A stretch of DNA of 64,000 bases, taken from positions 1 through 64,000 of the forward strand of contig CAZODO010000022.1 in NCBI GenBank assembly GCA_964578605.1. Reading direction: 5' to 3'. Positions 8,106 to 16,849 of this stretch are shown here, piece after piece (the stretch's first letter is position 1; each line of letters opens with the position of its first letter). The translations under genes and the position numbers were made by a program. The notes below the pieces were generated by a model that worked only from the letters and a program-made list of their open reading frames with translations, ran no database searches and was not told the origin of the DNA. The stretch comes from JAXMHN01 sp964578605 (lineage in GTDB: Bacteria; Verrucomicrobiota; Verrucomicrobiia; Limisphaerales; SIBE01).

Positions 8106-8327
8106 TCAGTCCTCTTGGGTTGGCCGCAACGATTTTGACCTGCGGGCCAGAACCAGCATGGTACCGGCAAAGGCCAGGTAGATCAGGCCGCACCAGAGGT
8201 TGATATTGATCCCGAGCGACCGTTTGTACAGTTCGGCATCCGAGCCCGTCACCAGCCCGTAAATGGAGAGGATAAGACCAAGCAGGCCGAACATGAGACC
8301 GATAGGCAAACGAATGTCGAGTTGCAT
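8106..8327 (-). CDS. Small two-helix membrane protein paired with an SSS symporter
   Basis: 73 residues with two transmembrane segments (about 8-27 and 43-62) and a charged tail (RRSKSLRPTQED). It starts 10 bp after the symporter gene, so it is its operon partner. Small membrane proteins of this layout often follow sodium:solute symporters in Verrucomicrobia; the function is unknown, perhaps stabilising the transporter. It is the last gene of the arabinose operon. Confidence 0.7.
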   Translation of the reverse strand: MQLDIRLPIGLMFGLLGLILSIYGLVTGSDAELYKRSLGININLWCGLIYLAFAGTMLVLARRSKSLRPTQED

Positions 8328-8337
8328 AGGCTAAGTC

Positions 8338-10074
8338 TTACCAGAAGATGATGTTCAAAATGAGGGCTCCGAGCAGGACGAGCACTCCGAGCAAGCCCGG
8401 CTTGCTGTACCAGGACACGCCCTCCTCGTCTTGGATGCGTGGCGAGAGGGAGTAGACGAGCCCGGTCAGTTCCTGGTCGGTCTTCTTGCGGCGCGTCGCC
8501 AGCGAGACAACGAGGGTGACCACAAAACAGGCCGTCCACGCGTAGATGGCCATCCAGAAATTCTGCGCCATTTCCACCGGGTAAGTATGCATGGCTGGCA
8601 CACCCGAAAGCCATCCGCCTTTGATTCCAATACCCGCGCCTGCGGGAAGGGTCAAACCGTGGTGCAACATCGCGGCGAGCGTGCCGGCCACCAGACCGAA
8701 GAAGGCGCCGTGGCCGGTCGCGCGTCGCCAGAACATACCCAGGAGGAACGTGGCGAACAGGGGAGCATTCACGAATCCGAACACCAGTTGGAGCATGTCC
8801 ATGATGTTGTTGAAGGAACGGGCGACATAGGCGCATGCGATGCTGATCAGGATCCCAACGACGGTAATAATATGGCCCATCCGGAGATAATGCCGATCCG
8901 GTTGGCCCGGCCGGATGTAACTCTCGTAGATGTCGTAGGTCCAGACGGTGTTGAAGGCGGTTACGTTGCCGGCCATGCCGCTCATAAACGACGCCATCAG
9001 CGCGGTGATCCCGACCCCAAGCAGGCCTGAGGGAAGGAAATGCGCCAGCATCGCCGGAATGGTCATGTTGTAGTCGATCGCGCCATTCGCGTCTCTCGGC
9101 AGGAAGTTGGGCATATCGTTCTGGAGCGAGATGGCGATCATCCCGGGAAGGATGACCAGCGCGGGAAACAGCATCTTGGGCACCGCCCCGATCAAGGGCG
9201 TGCGGCGCGCGGCGGACATGGAATTCGCCGCCATGGCTCGCTGCACCACGAGGAAATCCGTGCACCAATAACCAAACGAAAGCACGAAACCGAGCCCGAA
9301 CACCATGCCAAACCACTCAACCCCCATCGGGTTCGCTGCAGGCGACCCCATGTGCGACCATGATTCGGTCCAGGCTCCCGCTTCGAAGGCTCGCCCGGCC
9401 GGGTTGGTGGGGCTGGTCGCGACAGCCGCAAGCTTCTGCGTCAAGCCGTCCCAACCGCCGACGCTTCGCAGGCCAAGGTAAACCAACGGGGCGAACCCGA
9501 GGACAATCATGAAGAACTGGAGGACTTCGTTGTAGATGGCCGAGGTCAGCCCCCCCAGGAGAATGTAGACCAGCACGATGGTGGCCGAGACGATGATGCA
9601 GAGGTCGTAATCGAAGCCGAGAATTTGCTCCAGCAACCGGGCCAGCACGTGCATCGAGATGCCGGACGAAAACACCGTCATGACCGCGAAGGAGACGGCG
9701 TTGAAAGCGCGGGTCTTTTCGTCGAACCGCAGCTTGAGATACTCGGGCACGGACCGCGCTTTTGAGCCGTAATAGAACGGCATCATAAATACTCCGACAA
9801 ACACCATCGCCGGGATCGCGCCCACCCAGTAGAAATGGCTGGTCATGATCCCGTACTTCGCGCCCGAAGCTGCCATGCCAATGACCTCCTGGGCGCCCAG
9901 GTTTGCTGAAAGGAAGGCCAGGCCCGCCACCCAGGCCGGGATAGAGCGGCCGGAGATGAAGAAGTCCGCGCTGGTCTTCATGTATCGTTTGAGCGCCCAT
10001 CCGATGCCCAGCACGAACACGAAGTAGACCGTCAGGATGATGTAATCGATAGGGCCGAGATTTAGGTTTTGCAT
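8338..10074 (-). CDS. Sodium:solute symporter (SSS family)
   Basis: 578 residues, about 13-14 hydrophobic segments. SSS hallmarks include the N-terminal LGPIDYIILTVYFVF segment, the SADFFISGRSIPAW motif, ANLGAQEVIGMAASG with GIMTSHFYW, and GYWCTDFLVVQRAMAANS in the middle. This family imports sugars, amino acids or other solutes with Na+. Position at the distal end of the arabinose operon suggests uptake of L-arabinose or arabino-oligomers, but sequence alone does not fix the substrate. It is the second SSS gene of the operon. Confidence 0.9.
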   Translation of the reverse strand: MQNLNLGPIDYIILTVYFVFVLGIGWALKRYMKTSADFFISGRSIPAWVAGLAFLSANLGAQEVIGMAASGAKYGIMTSHFYWVGAIPAMVFVGVFMMPFYYGSKARSVPEYLKLRFDEKTRAFNAVSFAVMTVFSSGISMHVLARLLEQILGFDYDLCIIVSATIVLVYILLGGLTSAIYNEVLQFFMIVLGFAPLVYLGLRSVGGWDGLTQKLAAVATSPTNPAGRAFEAGAWTESWSHMGSPAANPMGVEWFGMVFGLGFVLSFGYWCTDFLVVQRAMAANSMSAARRTPLIGAVPKMLFPALVILPGMIAISLQNDMPNFLPRDANGAIDYNMTIPAMLAHFLPSGLLGVGITALMASFMSGMAGNVTAFNTVWTYDIYESYIRPGQPDRHYLRMGHIITVVGILISIACAYVARSFNNIMDMLQLVFGFVNAPLFATFLLGMFWRRATGHGAFFGLVAGTLAAMLHHGLTLPAGAGIGIKGGWLSGVPAMHTYPVEMAQNFWMAIYAWTACFVVTLVVSLATRRKKTDQELTGLVYSLSPRIQDEEGVSWYSKPGLLGVLVLLGALILNIIFW

Positions 10075-10185
10075 GTGATCTTGCTGCTCTTCTTCACGTC
10101 ATCTTCAGGCCAGCGGCACACGGTTCCCGGAAGCGCGGAGCCGCGGCAGGCCGGCAACTCCGAGCGCCTGGAAACGACAGCAGCC

Positions 10186-12012
10186 TCAGCCTCGGAAATA
10201 CAAATACGCCATCAGAATTAGCACGAGCACCAACCCGGAGGCGACCACGTCGCCGCGGGTCCAGCTGGCCCGGGAAATGGAGCGCTGCTCATCCGTGGTG
10301 GTCGCGAAGGTCAAACCCGTAATCCGTTCGTGGGAAGGCGGGTTGGTGGCGTAGCTCACCCCGATCATCACCGCCACGCAAACCAGGAAGATGAGAATGC
10401 TGAAGTACTGGAAAAAGGTGTTATTGATGACCCACAGGAACGAGCCTTGCGGATAGCCCTGTTCGTACCCCGCCAGTTTCAGGGCTACGGGGGTATCCAC
10501 AGCCAACCGGAAGAGCCCGAGAATAAACCCGATGATCAGGGTCGCGAGGCAGCCTTTGGCATTCATTCGCTTGAAGAAGACCCCAAGGAAAAACACCGTG
10601 AAGATCGGCGGCGCGAGGTAGCCTTGCATGGCCTGCAGGTAATTATAGAGGCCGGTTGAGCCTTGAATGACCGGAATCCAAAGCAGCCCGATCAGCACCA
10701 TGACCGTCGTCACGATCCGGCCGGTGCGCACCAGTTCATGCTGGGAAGCTGTCGGCTTGAACTTGCTGTAAAGATCCACCGTAAACAGAGTTGAACTGGC
10801 GTTGAACACACCTGAGAGCGAACTCATCAAGGCCGCCAGGAGGCCGGCAACGACGATGCCTCGCACTCCCACCGGCAGCACGTGCGCCACCAGCATGGGA
10901 AAGGCGCCTTGGGCAGCGTCGCGGTTGACCACGGTGGCTCCGTCCTGGGTGGTGAGAATGCCGGCGAGTTCAGGCACCTTGCCGCTCGTGGCCAAGGCCA
11001 GGCAGATCATTCCCGGAATGATGAAGATGAACACCGGCAGCAGTTTCAGGAACGACGCCGCGATGCAGCCGCGCCGTGCTTCACGCTCGTTTGGAGAACC
11101 CAGGGCCCTCTGCACGATGTACTGGTCCGTGCACCAGTACCATAGCCCAATAATGGGCGCGCAAATCAGCATGCTGATCCAGGGGAAGTTCGAATTGAAA
11201 TACCACGCCATGCGGGTGGGCTCCTTCACGGGAGCCCAGGTGCCTTCCATCCCCGCCGGAATGATCGGCTTCCAAAGGTTGAACATATCGGACGGCAGCG
11301 TGGAACGCAGCTCGCTCCAGCCGCCGAGCTTCTGGAGGCCATAGAGCGTGACCAGCAACGAGCCGAACACAAGAACCAGTGTCTGGATGGCTTCGGTGTA
11401 GGCGACGGCCCGCATTCCGCCCAGGACCGTGTACAGGCCGGTTGCGGCGAGAACGGCGATCGACCCGATCCAGAAGCTGTCGAGCGTGACGAATCCCAGA
11501 TCAAGCCGGATATCCGGCAGAAGAGCCCCAAACACGATCCCACCGGCAAAGATGCCGACGGCGATCTTCGTCAGGATATAGGCGACGAGGGAGATGACGG
11601 AGAGCACGTATCGCGACGCGGGGGAAAAGCGCTTCTCGAGGAATTCCGGCATCGTGTAAACCCGGGAGCGCATATAGAACGGGACGAATAACCAGCCCAG
11701 CACCAGCAAGCACCAGGCGTGGAGTTCGTAATGCGCCATGGCCACCCCGTCCGTCGCGCCGGAACCCGCCAGACCCACGAGATGCTCCGAACCGATGTTC
11801 GAAGCGAAGATCGAGGCGCCAACAATCCACCAGCTCAAATGACGCCCCGCCAGAAAGTAGTCTTCCGCGGTATCCTTACGCTTGAGAACCGACCACCAGG
11901 TAACGCCCAGTAGAATGAGGAAGTAGAAGCCGATCATGAACCAGTCAAGGGCGCCAAAGGTGGGACCGGTTTGGGCTGCACCGAACATCGGGGTGAGCAT
12001 GTTCATGTTCAT
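10186..12012 (-). CDS. Sodium:solute symporter (SSS family, SGLT-like), probable arabinose importer
   Basis: 608 residues from ATG 12012; an upstream TTG at 12054 is possible but less likely. Typical SSS features: TFGALDWFMIGFYFLILLG, DTAEDYFLAGRHLSWW, ASNIGSEHLVGLAGSG, and the central WYWCTDQYIVQRALGSPNEREARRG, which resembles sugar-transporting members. About 14 transmembrane helices. It is 105 bp after the epimerase gene in the arabinose operon and paralogous to the next gene, so the operon supplies two related transporters, perhaps for different anomers or oligomers. Confidence 0.9.
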   Translation of the reverse strand: MNMNMLTPMFGAAQTGPTFGALDWFMIGFYFLILLGVTWWSVLKRKDTAEDYFLAGRHLSWWIVGASIFASNIGSEHLVGLAGSGATDGVAMAHYELHAWCLLVLGWLFVPFYMRSRVYTMPEFLEKRFSPASRYVLSVISLVAYILTKIAVGIFAGGIVFGALLPDIRLDLGFVTLDSFWIGSIAVLAATGLYTVLGGMRAVAYTEAIQTLVLVFGSLLVTLYGLQKLGGWSELRSTLPSDMFNLWKPIIPAGMEGTWAPVKEPTRMAWYFNSNFPWISMLICAPIIGLWYWCTDQYIVQRALGSPNEREARRGCIAASFLKLLPVFIFIIPGMICLALATSGKVPELAGILTTQDGATVVNRDAAQGAFPMLVAHVLPVGVRGIVVAGLLAALMSSLSGVFNASSTLFTVDLYSKFKPTASQHELVRTGRIVTTVMVLIGLLWIPVIQGSTGLYNYLQAMQGYLAPPIFTVFFLGVFFKRMNAKGCLATLIIGFILGLFRLAVDTPVALKLAGYEQGYPQGSFLWVINNTFFQYFSILIFLVCVAVMIGVSYATNPPSHERITGLTFATTTDEQRSISRASWTRGDVVASGLVLVLILMAYLYFRG

Positions 12013-12117
12013 AGAATCACTTGCCTGTTCTGTCACAGAGTTCACACTCTGCAAGTCTGAGCGGCTTTGCCGCTGGCTAGGGCCTAACCCTTTCCGCGGT
12101 CCTCTGCCTGCCGATGG

Positions 12118-13272
12118 TTACTTCGTCGAAAAGCGGTAAATGATCGTGTTCCTGTACGTCTGTCCCGGTTTCAGAACCACGGACGGGAAGTTGGGTTTGT
12201 TCGGGGAATCCGGAAAGTGCTGGGGCTCCATGCAGAAGCCGTTGCGGAAGTTATAAACCTTGCCGCCTTTGCCGGTCAGGCGCCCGTCAAGGAAGTTGCC
12301 TGAGTAGAATTGCAGGCCGGGTTCGGTTGAGAGCACTTCAAGGACGCGGCCGCTGGTGGGTTCGCTCACTCGAGCCAGGAGTGTCAGGTCGCCCGCGCGT
12401 TTGTTGAAGACCCAGTTGTGGTCGTAACCTTTGCCGTATTTGAGCTGCGGGTCGTCCTGGTTGATGCGGGCTCCGATTGTCGTGGGCTGGCGGAAATCGA
12501 AGGGCGTTCCGCCGATCGACGGGAGTTCTCCTGTCGGAATGAGCGTCGCATCGACCGGCGTGAACCGGTCCGCAGGCATCATCACGACATGGTTGAGGAT
12601 GTCGCCCGAACCTTGCCCGGCGAGATTGAAGTAGGAGTGATGGGTCAAGTTGAGAACGGTGTCCTTGTCGGTGGTGGCAGTGAAATCGAGGCGAAGGGCG
12701 TTGTCAGTGGTCAAACGGTAGGCAGCCCGAACATCGAGCGTGCCAGGATAACCTTCTTCGCCATCGGGGCTTACGTAGCGCAGTTCGAGGACGGGTTCAT
12801 TTTTTTCAATGCGCGGGTTGGCTGACCAGACGCGCTTGTCAAAGCCTTTGATGCCGCCGTGCAACGCATTGGGGCCGTCATTCGTTGCCAATTGGCAGGT
12901 GACGCCATTCAACGTAAATCGGCCCTTGGCGATGCGGTTGCCATAGCGGCCGATGAGCGCGCCGAAATACGGGGTTTCCTTGAGATACCCTTCCAAGTTG
13001 TCATACCCGAGAACCACGTCCCCGAACTGGCCATTTTTGTCCGGGACTTTGAGCGAAACGACTAGGCCCCCGTAAGTGGAGATCTGCGCTTCCATCCCAT
13101 TCCCGTTCCGGAGGGTGTAAAGATCCACAGGCTGTCCGTCGGCCGTGCCGAACGGGCGCTTGGTATACTCGGCGGAGGCTCCGGAAGATTTCGACGCCGA
13201 AGTGCATCCAATCAGACAAGCGGCGGCAGCCAGAGTGCCGACCAGGAAGATCCATTGAGGAAGTTGTTGCAT
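12118..13272 (-). CDS. Lipoprotein aldose 1-epimerase (mutarotase)
   Basis: 384 residues from ATG 13272. A lipoprotein signal ends in L-I-G-Cys23, so the enzyme should be membrane-anchored outside the cytoplasm. GalM-family motifs follow: NGMEAQISTYGGLVVSL, GRYGNRIAKGRF, NDGPNALHGG with its catalytic-type His, THHSYFNLAGQG, YDHNWVF and a Glu in EPGLQFYSGNFLDG near the end. It interconverts sugar anomers, which suits an operon that releases and imports arabinose. The open frame runs upstream to 13356, but the lipoprotein signal fixes the start at 13272. Confidence 0.92.
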   Translation of the reverse strand: MQQLPQWIFLVGTLAAAACLIGCTSASKSSGASAEYTKRPFGTADGQPVDLYTLRNGNGMEAQISTYGGLVVSLKVPDKNGQFGDVVLGYDNLEGYLKETPYFGALIGRYGNRIAKGRFTLNGVTCQLATNDGPNALHGGIKGFDKRVWSANPRIEKNEPVLELRYVSPDGEEGYPGTLDVRAAYRLTTDNALRLDFTATTDKDTVLNLTHHSYFNLAGQGSGDILNHVVMMPADRFTPVDATLIPTGELPSIGGTPFDFRQPTTIGARINQDDPQLKYGKGYDHNWVFNKRAGDLTLLARVSEPTSGRVLEVLSTEPGLQFYSGNFLDGRLTGKGGKVYNFRNGFCMEPQHFPDSPNKPNFPSVVLKPGQTYRNTIIYRFSTK

Positions 13273-13327
13273 AGCTTTGAGGCAAGAGAATAGCGGGTCG
13301 GTCAAGCGTCTGTAAAAGGGATTCTCG

Positions 13328-14035
13328 CTAGGTTGTTCCGGGGCGTTTCTGCCCATAATAGGCGTCCGGACCGTGTTTGCGCAGGAAATGTTTGTCGAGG
13401 AGATCGGACTGCATCGGCGTGGCCTTGGGATTCAGACGGACGGTCTCGATTGCCAGGCGCGCGACGAATTCAAGAACGACCGCGGTGTTTACAGCTGTTT
13501 CGACGTCTTTGCCCCAGACGAACGGCGCGTGACTGGCGACCAGCACGGCCGGCGATTGCACCGGGTCGACGCCCTGGAAGCGTTCGACAATGACATGCCC
13601 GGTGTTGGCTTCGTACTCCCCCTTGATCTCCTCCGGCGTGAGCAGGCGTGTGCAAGGGATCTCGCCGTGCCAGTAATCGGCATGGGTGGTCCCATAAGCG
13701 GGGATCGGCTGCTGAGCCTGGGCCCACGCGGTGGCGTAAAGGCTATGGGTATGCACGATGCCGCCAATCCCAGGAAACGCGCGGTACAGCACGAGGTGCG
13801 TGAGAGTGTCAGAGCTTGGCTGGAGCCGGCCTTCGAGCACTTTGCCCGTGTTAAGCGCCACCACAACCATGTCCCTGGGCTGCATCGCGGCATAGGGAAC
13901 CCCGGACGGCTTGATCACGACAAGGCCCGAATGATGGTCGATGGCGCTGGCATTTCCCCAGGTGTCCACGACGAGCCCCTTCTCGACCAGGTCGAGGTTC
14001 GCTCGCCAAACCAAGTGCTTTAAATCGTCAAGCAT
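13328..14035 (-). CDS. araD: L-ribulose-5-phosphate 4-epimerase
   Basis: 235 residues, close to the 231 of E. coli AraD. It converts L-ribulose 5-phosphate to D-xylulose 5-phosphate in the cytoplasm. Conserved residues are present: TWGNASAID near 25-33, KPSGV at 42-46, Asp76 (SSD), zinc-binding His95 and His97 in VHTHS, and the third zinc His169 in SHAPF. It follows araB by 42 bp in the arabinose operon. Confidence 0.96.
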   Translation of the reverse strand: MLDDLKHLVWRANLDLVEKGLVVDTWGNASAIDHHSGLVVIKPSGVPYAAMQPRDMVVVALNTGKVLEGRLQPSSDTLTHLVLYRAFPGIGGIVHTHSLYATAWAQAQQPIPAYGTTHADYWHGEIPCTRLLTPEEIKGEYEANTGHVIVERFQGVDPVQSPAVLVASHAPFVWGKDVETAVNTAVVLEFVARLAIETVRLNPKATPMQSDLLDKHFLRKHGPDAYYGQKRPGTT

Positions 14036-14077
14036 AGGACCCTCTCTTGTTCTGTGCGTCGTTGCTGGGGGCAGGGG

Positions 14078-15754
14078 TCACTTGCGGATTTGGTTCCGGA
14101 TCTCGAGAAGGTCTTTCATCACGGAATGCAGATTCCCCTGCCATTCCCTCGTGCCAAACGCATCATGGACGATGCGGTAAAGGCGGTAGAGCTTCTGATA
14201 CGTCTCGTGATGCTTGGGATTCGGCTTGAAGACGCGCGGCTTTAAACCCGTCATCTTCGCCTGCGCGCCCGCGTAATCCTGGTGCGCACCGCCCACCACC
14301 GCGCCCGCAATGGCCGCTCCCAAGGCGCACGTTTGCGCCGAGCGCGAGATCTTCATCGGCCGTCCCGTGACGTCGGCGTAGATCTGCATCACGAGCGGGT
14401 TCTTCTCCGCAATGCCACCGCAGTTGACGACCTGGCCCACCTGGACGCCATATTCCTCGAACCGGTTGATGATGGTCAGCGCACCGAATGCCGTGGCTTC
14501 GATCAATGCCCGGTAAATCTCGGAAGGCGTGGTGTAAAGCGTTTGACCCAGGAGCAGCCCGGTGAGCCTTTGGTCGACCAGGATCGTCCGGTTGCCGTTG
14601 TTCCAGTCCAAAGCCAGCAATCCGGACTCGCCCGGCGCCAGCTTCTTCGCGGCTTCGCTCAGGGCCTCGTGCGAACCCAACTTGGCTCCGCCGGGCTGGA
14701 GGTAATTGACGAACCAATTGAAGATGTCGCCCACGGCGGACTGCCCGGCTTCCAGCCCGTAAAAGCCCGGCAAGATGCTGCCGCTGACAATCCCGCAGAG
14801 GCCCGGGACATCCGCAAGTTCCTGCCCGACCGGCACCACCATCATGTCGCACGTGCTCGTGCCGATGATCTTGACGAGGGTGCCCGGAGCGATGCCGCTT
14901 CCGACTCCGCCCAGGTGGGCATCGAAAGCGCCCACGGCCACGGGAATGCCTGCACGAAGCCCGGTGCGATTCGCCCATTGCGGCGTCAAGGTTCCGACCG
15001 CCTTGTCGATGCTCTGGGCTTGGGGTCGCAGGCGGGCGCGCAATTCCCCAAGCTTCGGATCGAGCTTGGAAAGGAACTCCGCGTCCGGGTAGCCGCCCCA
15101 GCCGTCGTTGTACATGGCTTTGTGGCCGGCAGCGCAAACGCCAACCGTGAGCGTGTCCGGGGCTTCCGTGCCAGTCAGCATCGCCGGGATCCAATCGGCG
15201 CATTCGACCCAGGTGCAAGCCGCATGGAAGACTTCCGGCGCCGTCCGCAAGCAGTGAAGGATCTTGCTGAAGAACCACTCGCTCGAATAAGTCCCTCCGC
15301 ATTTGGCCAAATACTGGGGACGCATCTGGCGGGCGCGTTCGGTAATTTCGGCCGCTTCGGCCACGCCCGTGTGGTCCTTCCAAAGCCAAGCCATCGCGGC
15401 CGGGTTATTGGCGAACTTCTTGCGAAAGGCGAGCGGTTGCCCGTGCTCATCAACAGGGAGCGGCGTGCTCCCGGTCGTGTCGACCCCGATTCCCACCACC
15501 TGGCGCGGATCGAACCCGCGGATCTTGCGGCGCGCTTCATTGAGCGCTTTCCGGATCGTAAGCTCGGCTCCTTTCACGTAATCGGCCGGGTGCTGGCGCG
15601 CCAGGTTTGGATCGCGGCCGAGAATGACCCCGGCTTGCCCATGCTCGTAATTCCAGACGGCGGTGGCCACCTCGCGGCCGTTGGCGACGTTGACGAGAAG
15701 GGTGCGCACCGAATTGGTGCCGTAATCGAGGCCGATCGAATACTTGGAGCTCAT
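14078..15754 (-). CDS. araB: Ribulokinase
   Basis: 558 residues of the FGGY kinase family, typical AraB length. It phosphorylates L-ribulose with ATP. The N-terminal ATPase motif GLDYGTNSVRTLLV, the AraB-type PNLARQHPADY stretch, GVGVDTTGSTPLPVD-like region (read here as GIGVDTTGS), and the C-terminal VNCGGIAEKNPLVMQIYADVTG signature are all intact. It sits 16 bp after the dehydrogenase gene. Confidence 0.96.
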   Translation of the reverse strand: MSSKYSIGLDYGTNSVRTLLVNVANGREVATAVWNYEHGQAGVILGRDPNLARQHPADYVKGAELTIRKALNEARRKIRGFDPRQVVGIGVDTTGSTPLPVDEHGQPLAFRKKFANNPAAMAWLWKDHTGVAEAAEITERARQMRPQYLAKCGGTYSSEWFFSKILHCLRTAPEVFHAACTWVECADWIPAMLTGTEAPDTLTVGVCAAGHKAMYNDGWGGYPDAEFLSKLDPKLGELRARLRPQAQSIDKAVGTLTPQWANRTGLRAGIPVAVGAFDAHLGGVGSGIAPGTLVKIIGTSTCDMMVVPVGQELADVPGLCGIVSGSILPGFYGLEAGQSAVGDIFNWFVNYLQPGGAKLGSHEALSEAAKKLAPGESGLLALDWNNGNRTILVDQRLTGLLLGQTLYTTPSEIYRALIEATAFGALTIINRFEEYGVQVGQVVNCGGIAEKNPLVMQIYADVTGRPMKISRSAQTCALGAAIAGAVVGGAHQDYAGAQAKMTGLKPRVFKPNPKHHETYQKLYRLYRIVHDAFGTREWQGNLHSVMKDLLEIRNQIRK

Positions 15755-15770
15755 AGTGGTGGAGGATGTT

Positions 15771-16841
15771 CTAGCTTTGAACCATCACTTTGACAACGCC
15801 ATCCTGATAGGCGGCATTCAGCTTGAACGCCTCCGCGGCCAGGGCAAGAGGAAACCGGTGCGTCACCATGCCCTCCAGATTGACTCGGTGCTTCGCCGCC
15901 AGGGCGATCGCTCGCGGATAAGCATGCTGCATTCGCCGGCTCATCAGGATGGTCAGCCCCTTGCGACGCGCCGTAGAGTGCTTCATGGCCAACCGGTCGT
16001 CGCCCGGGATTCCGACGAGCACAAGGCGCCCGCCCAGGCGCGCCATTTCCGCCGCCTGCCCAACCGATTGATCGCCCCAAGCCGCCTCAATCGCAACGTC
16101 TACGCCTCGGCCCCGAGTTTGATCTGAGACGACTTCGACCGGGTCACCCTTTCCGAAATCGACGGCAACAGCGCCAAAAGACTCGGCGAGCTTCAAACGC
16201 CAACTGAGCTTGTCCACCGCGAAGACCGGGTCCGCTCCCGAAAGGCGGGCCGCCTGCAGGATCAGGAGTCCGATGGGCCCCGCTCCCAGCACGGCCACAC
16301 TGTTGCCCACCCGAATGCGCGCCAGGTCCACGGCGTGAATGGCGACTCCCAGCGGCTCCAGCAGGGCCGCTTCCGTGTCGCTGAGCGCGTCCGGCACCGG
16401 GAAACAGGAGCGTGCCGGCATGTGCATCCGCTCACAAAGGCTGCCTCCATCCGGGTAATTGCCGCAAAAGTGCAGGCGCCGGCAGAGGTTCGGATGCCCT
16501 TGTTCACAGAGGTCGCAACGGCCGCAAGGCTGCGCCGGATCGACCGCCACGCGCGTCCCCGGCTGGAGCGGCTGGAAGAATCCGTCCGACGCCTCCGGCC
16601 CGACCTGCTCGACCACGGCCGAGAACTCGTGGCCGAGCACAAGGGGCGCCTTGACCGGTGTGTCCCCGATCCGCGCGTCGGCGTAGGAATGGAGGTCGCT
16701 GCCGCAGATCCCGGTCGTCTGGACTCTCAGGAGAGCCTGGCCGGGACCCGGCGGGCCAGGCGGCGGCACCTCGTCCACGCGCAGATCGGCCGGGCCATGC
16801 AGGCGCGCGGCAAGCATTGATTTGGCAGGTGCGGATGCCAC
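15771..16841 (-). CDS. Zinc-dependent alcohol/polyol dehydrogenase (MDR family)
   Basis: 356 residues from GTG 16841, which has AGAGG five bases upstream and starts 8 bp after the arabinofuranosidase stop. Catalytic zinc site residues are in TTGICGSDLHSY and LGHEF; the structural zinc loop has four Cys (CGRCDLCEQGHPNLC); the NAD-binding fold has VLGAGPIGLLI. This is the sorbitol/L-threonine/galactitol-type dehydrogenase group. In an arabinose operon it could oxidise L-arabinitol or act on a side product; the classical AraBAD route does not need it. Confidence 0.9.
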   Translation of the reverse strand: MASAPAKSMLAARLHGPADLRVDEVPPPGPPGPGQALLRVQTTGICGSDLHSYADARIGDTPVKAPLVLGHEFSAVVEQVGPEASDGFFQPLQPGTRVAVDPAQPCGRCDLCEQGHPNLCRRLHFCGNYPDGGSLCERMHMPARSCFPVPDALSDTEAALLEPLGVAIHAVDLARIRVGNSVAVLGAGPIGLLILQAARLSGADPVFAVDKLSWRLKLAESFGAVAVDFGKGDPVEVVSDQTRGRGVDVAIEAAWGDQSVGQAAEMARLGGRLVLVGIPGDDRLAMKHSTARRKGLTILMSRRMQHAYPRAIALAAKHRVNLEGMVTHRFPLALAAEAFKLNAAYQDGVVKVMVQS

Positions 16842-16849
16842 CGTGTCCT

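Noticed and set aside
14282..15793. Long plus-strand open frame (503 codons) opposite araB
   Set aside because: It mirrors araB exactly, is rich in Arg/Gly/Ala/Asp/His as expected of GC-rich antisense frames, and resembles no protein family. The same applies to 17372-18646 (opposite GH51), 19365-20735 (opposite the isomerase) and 46964-49243 (opposite GH2).
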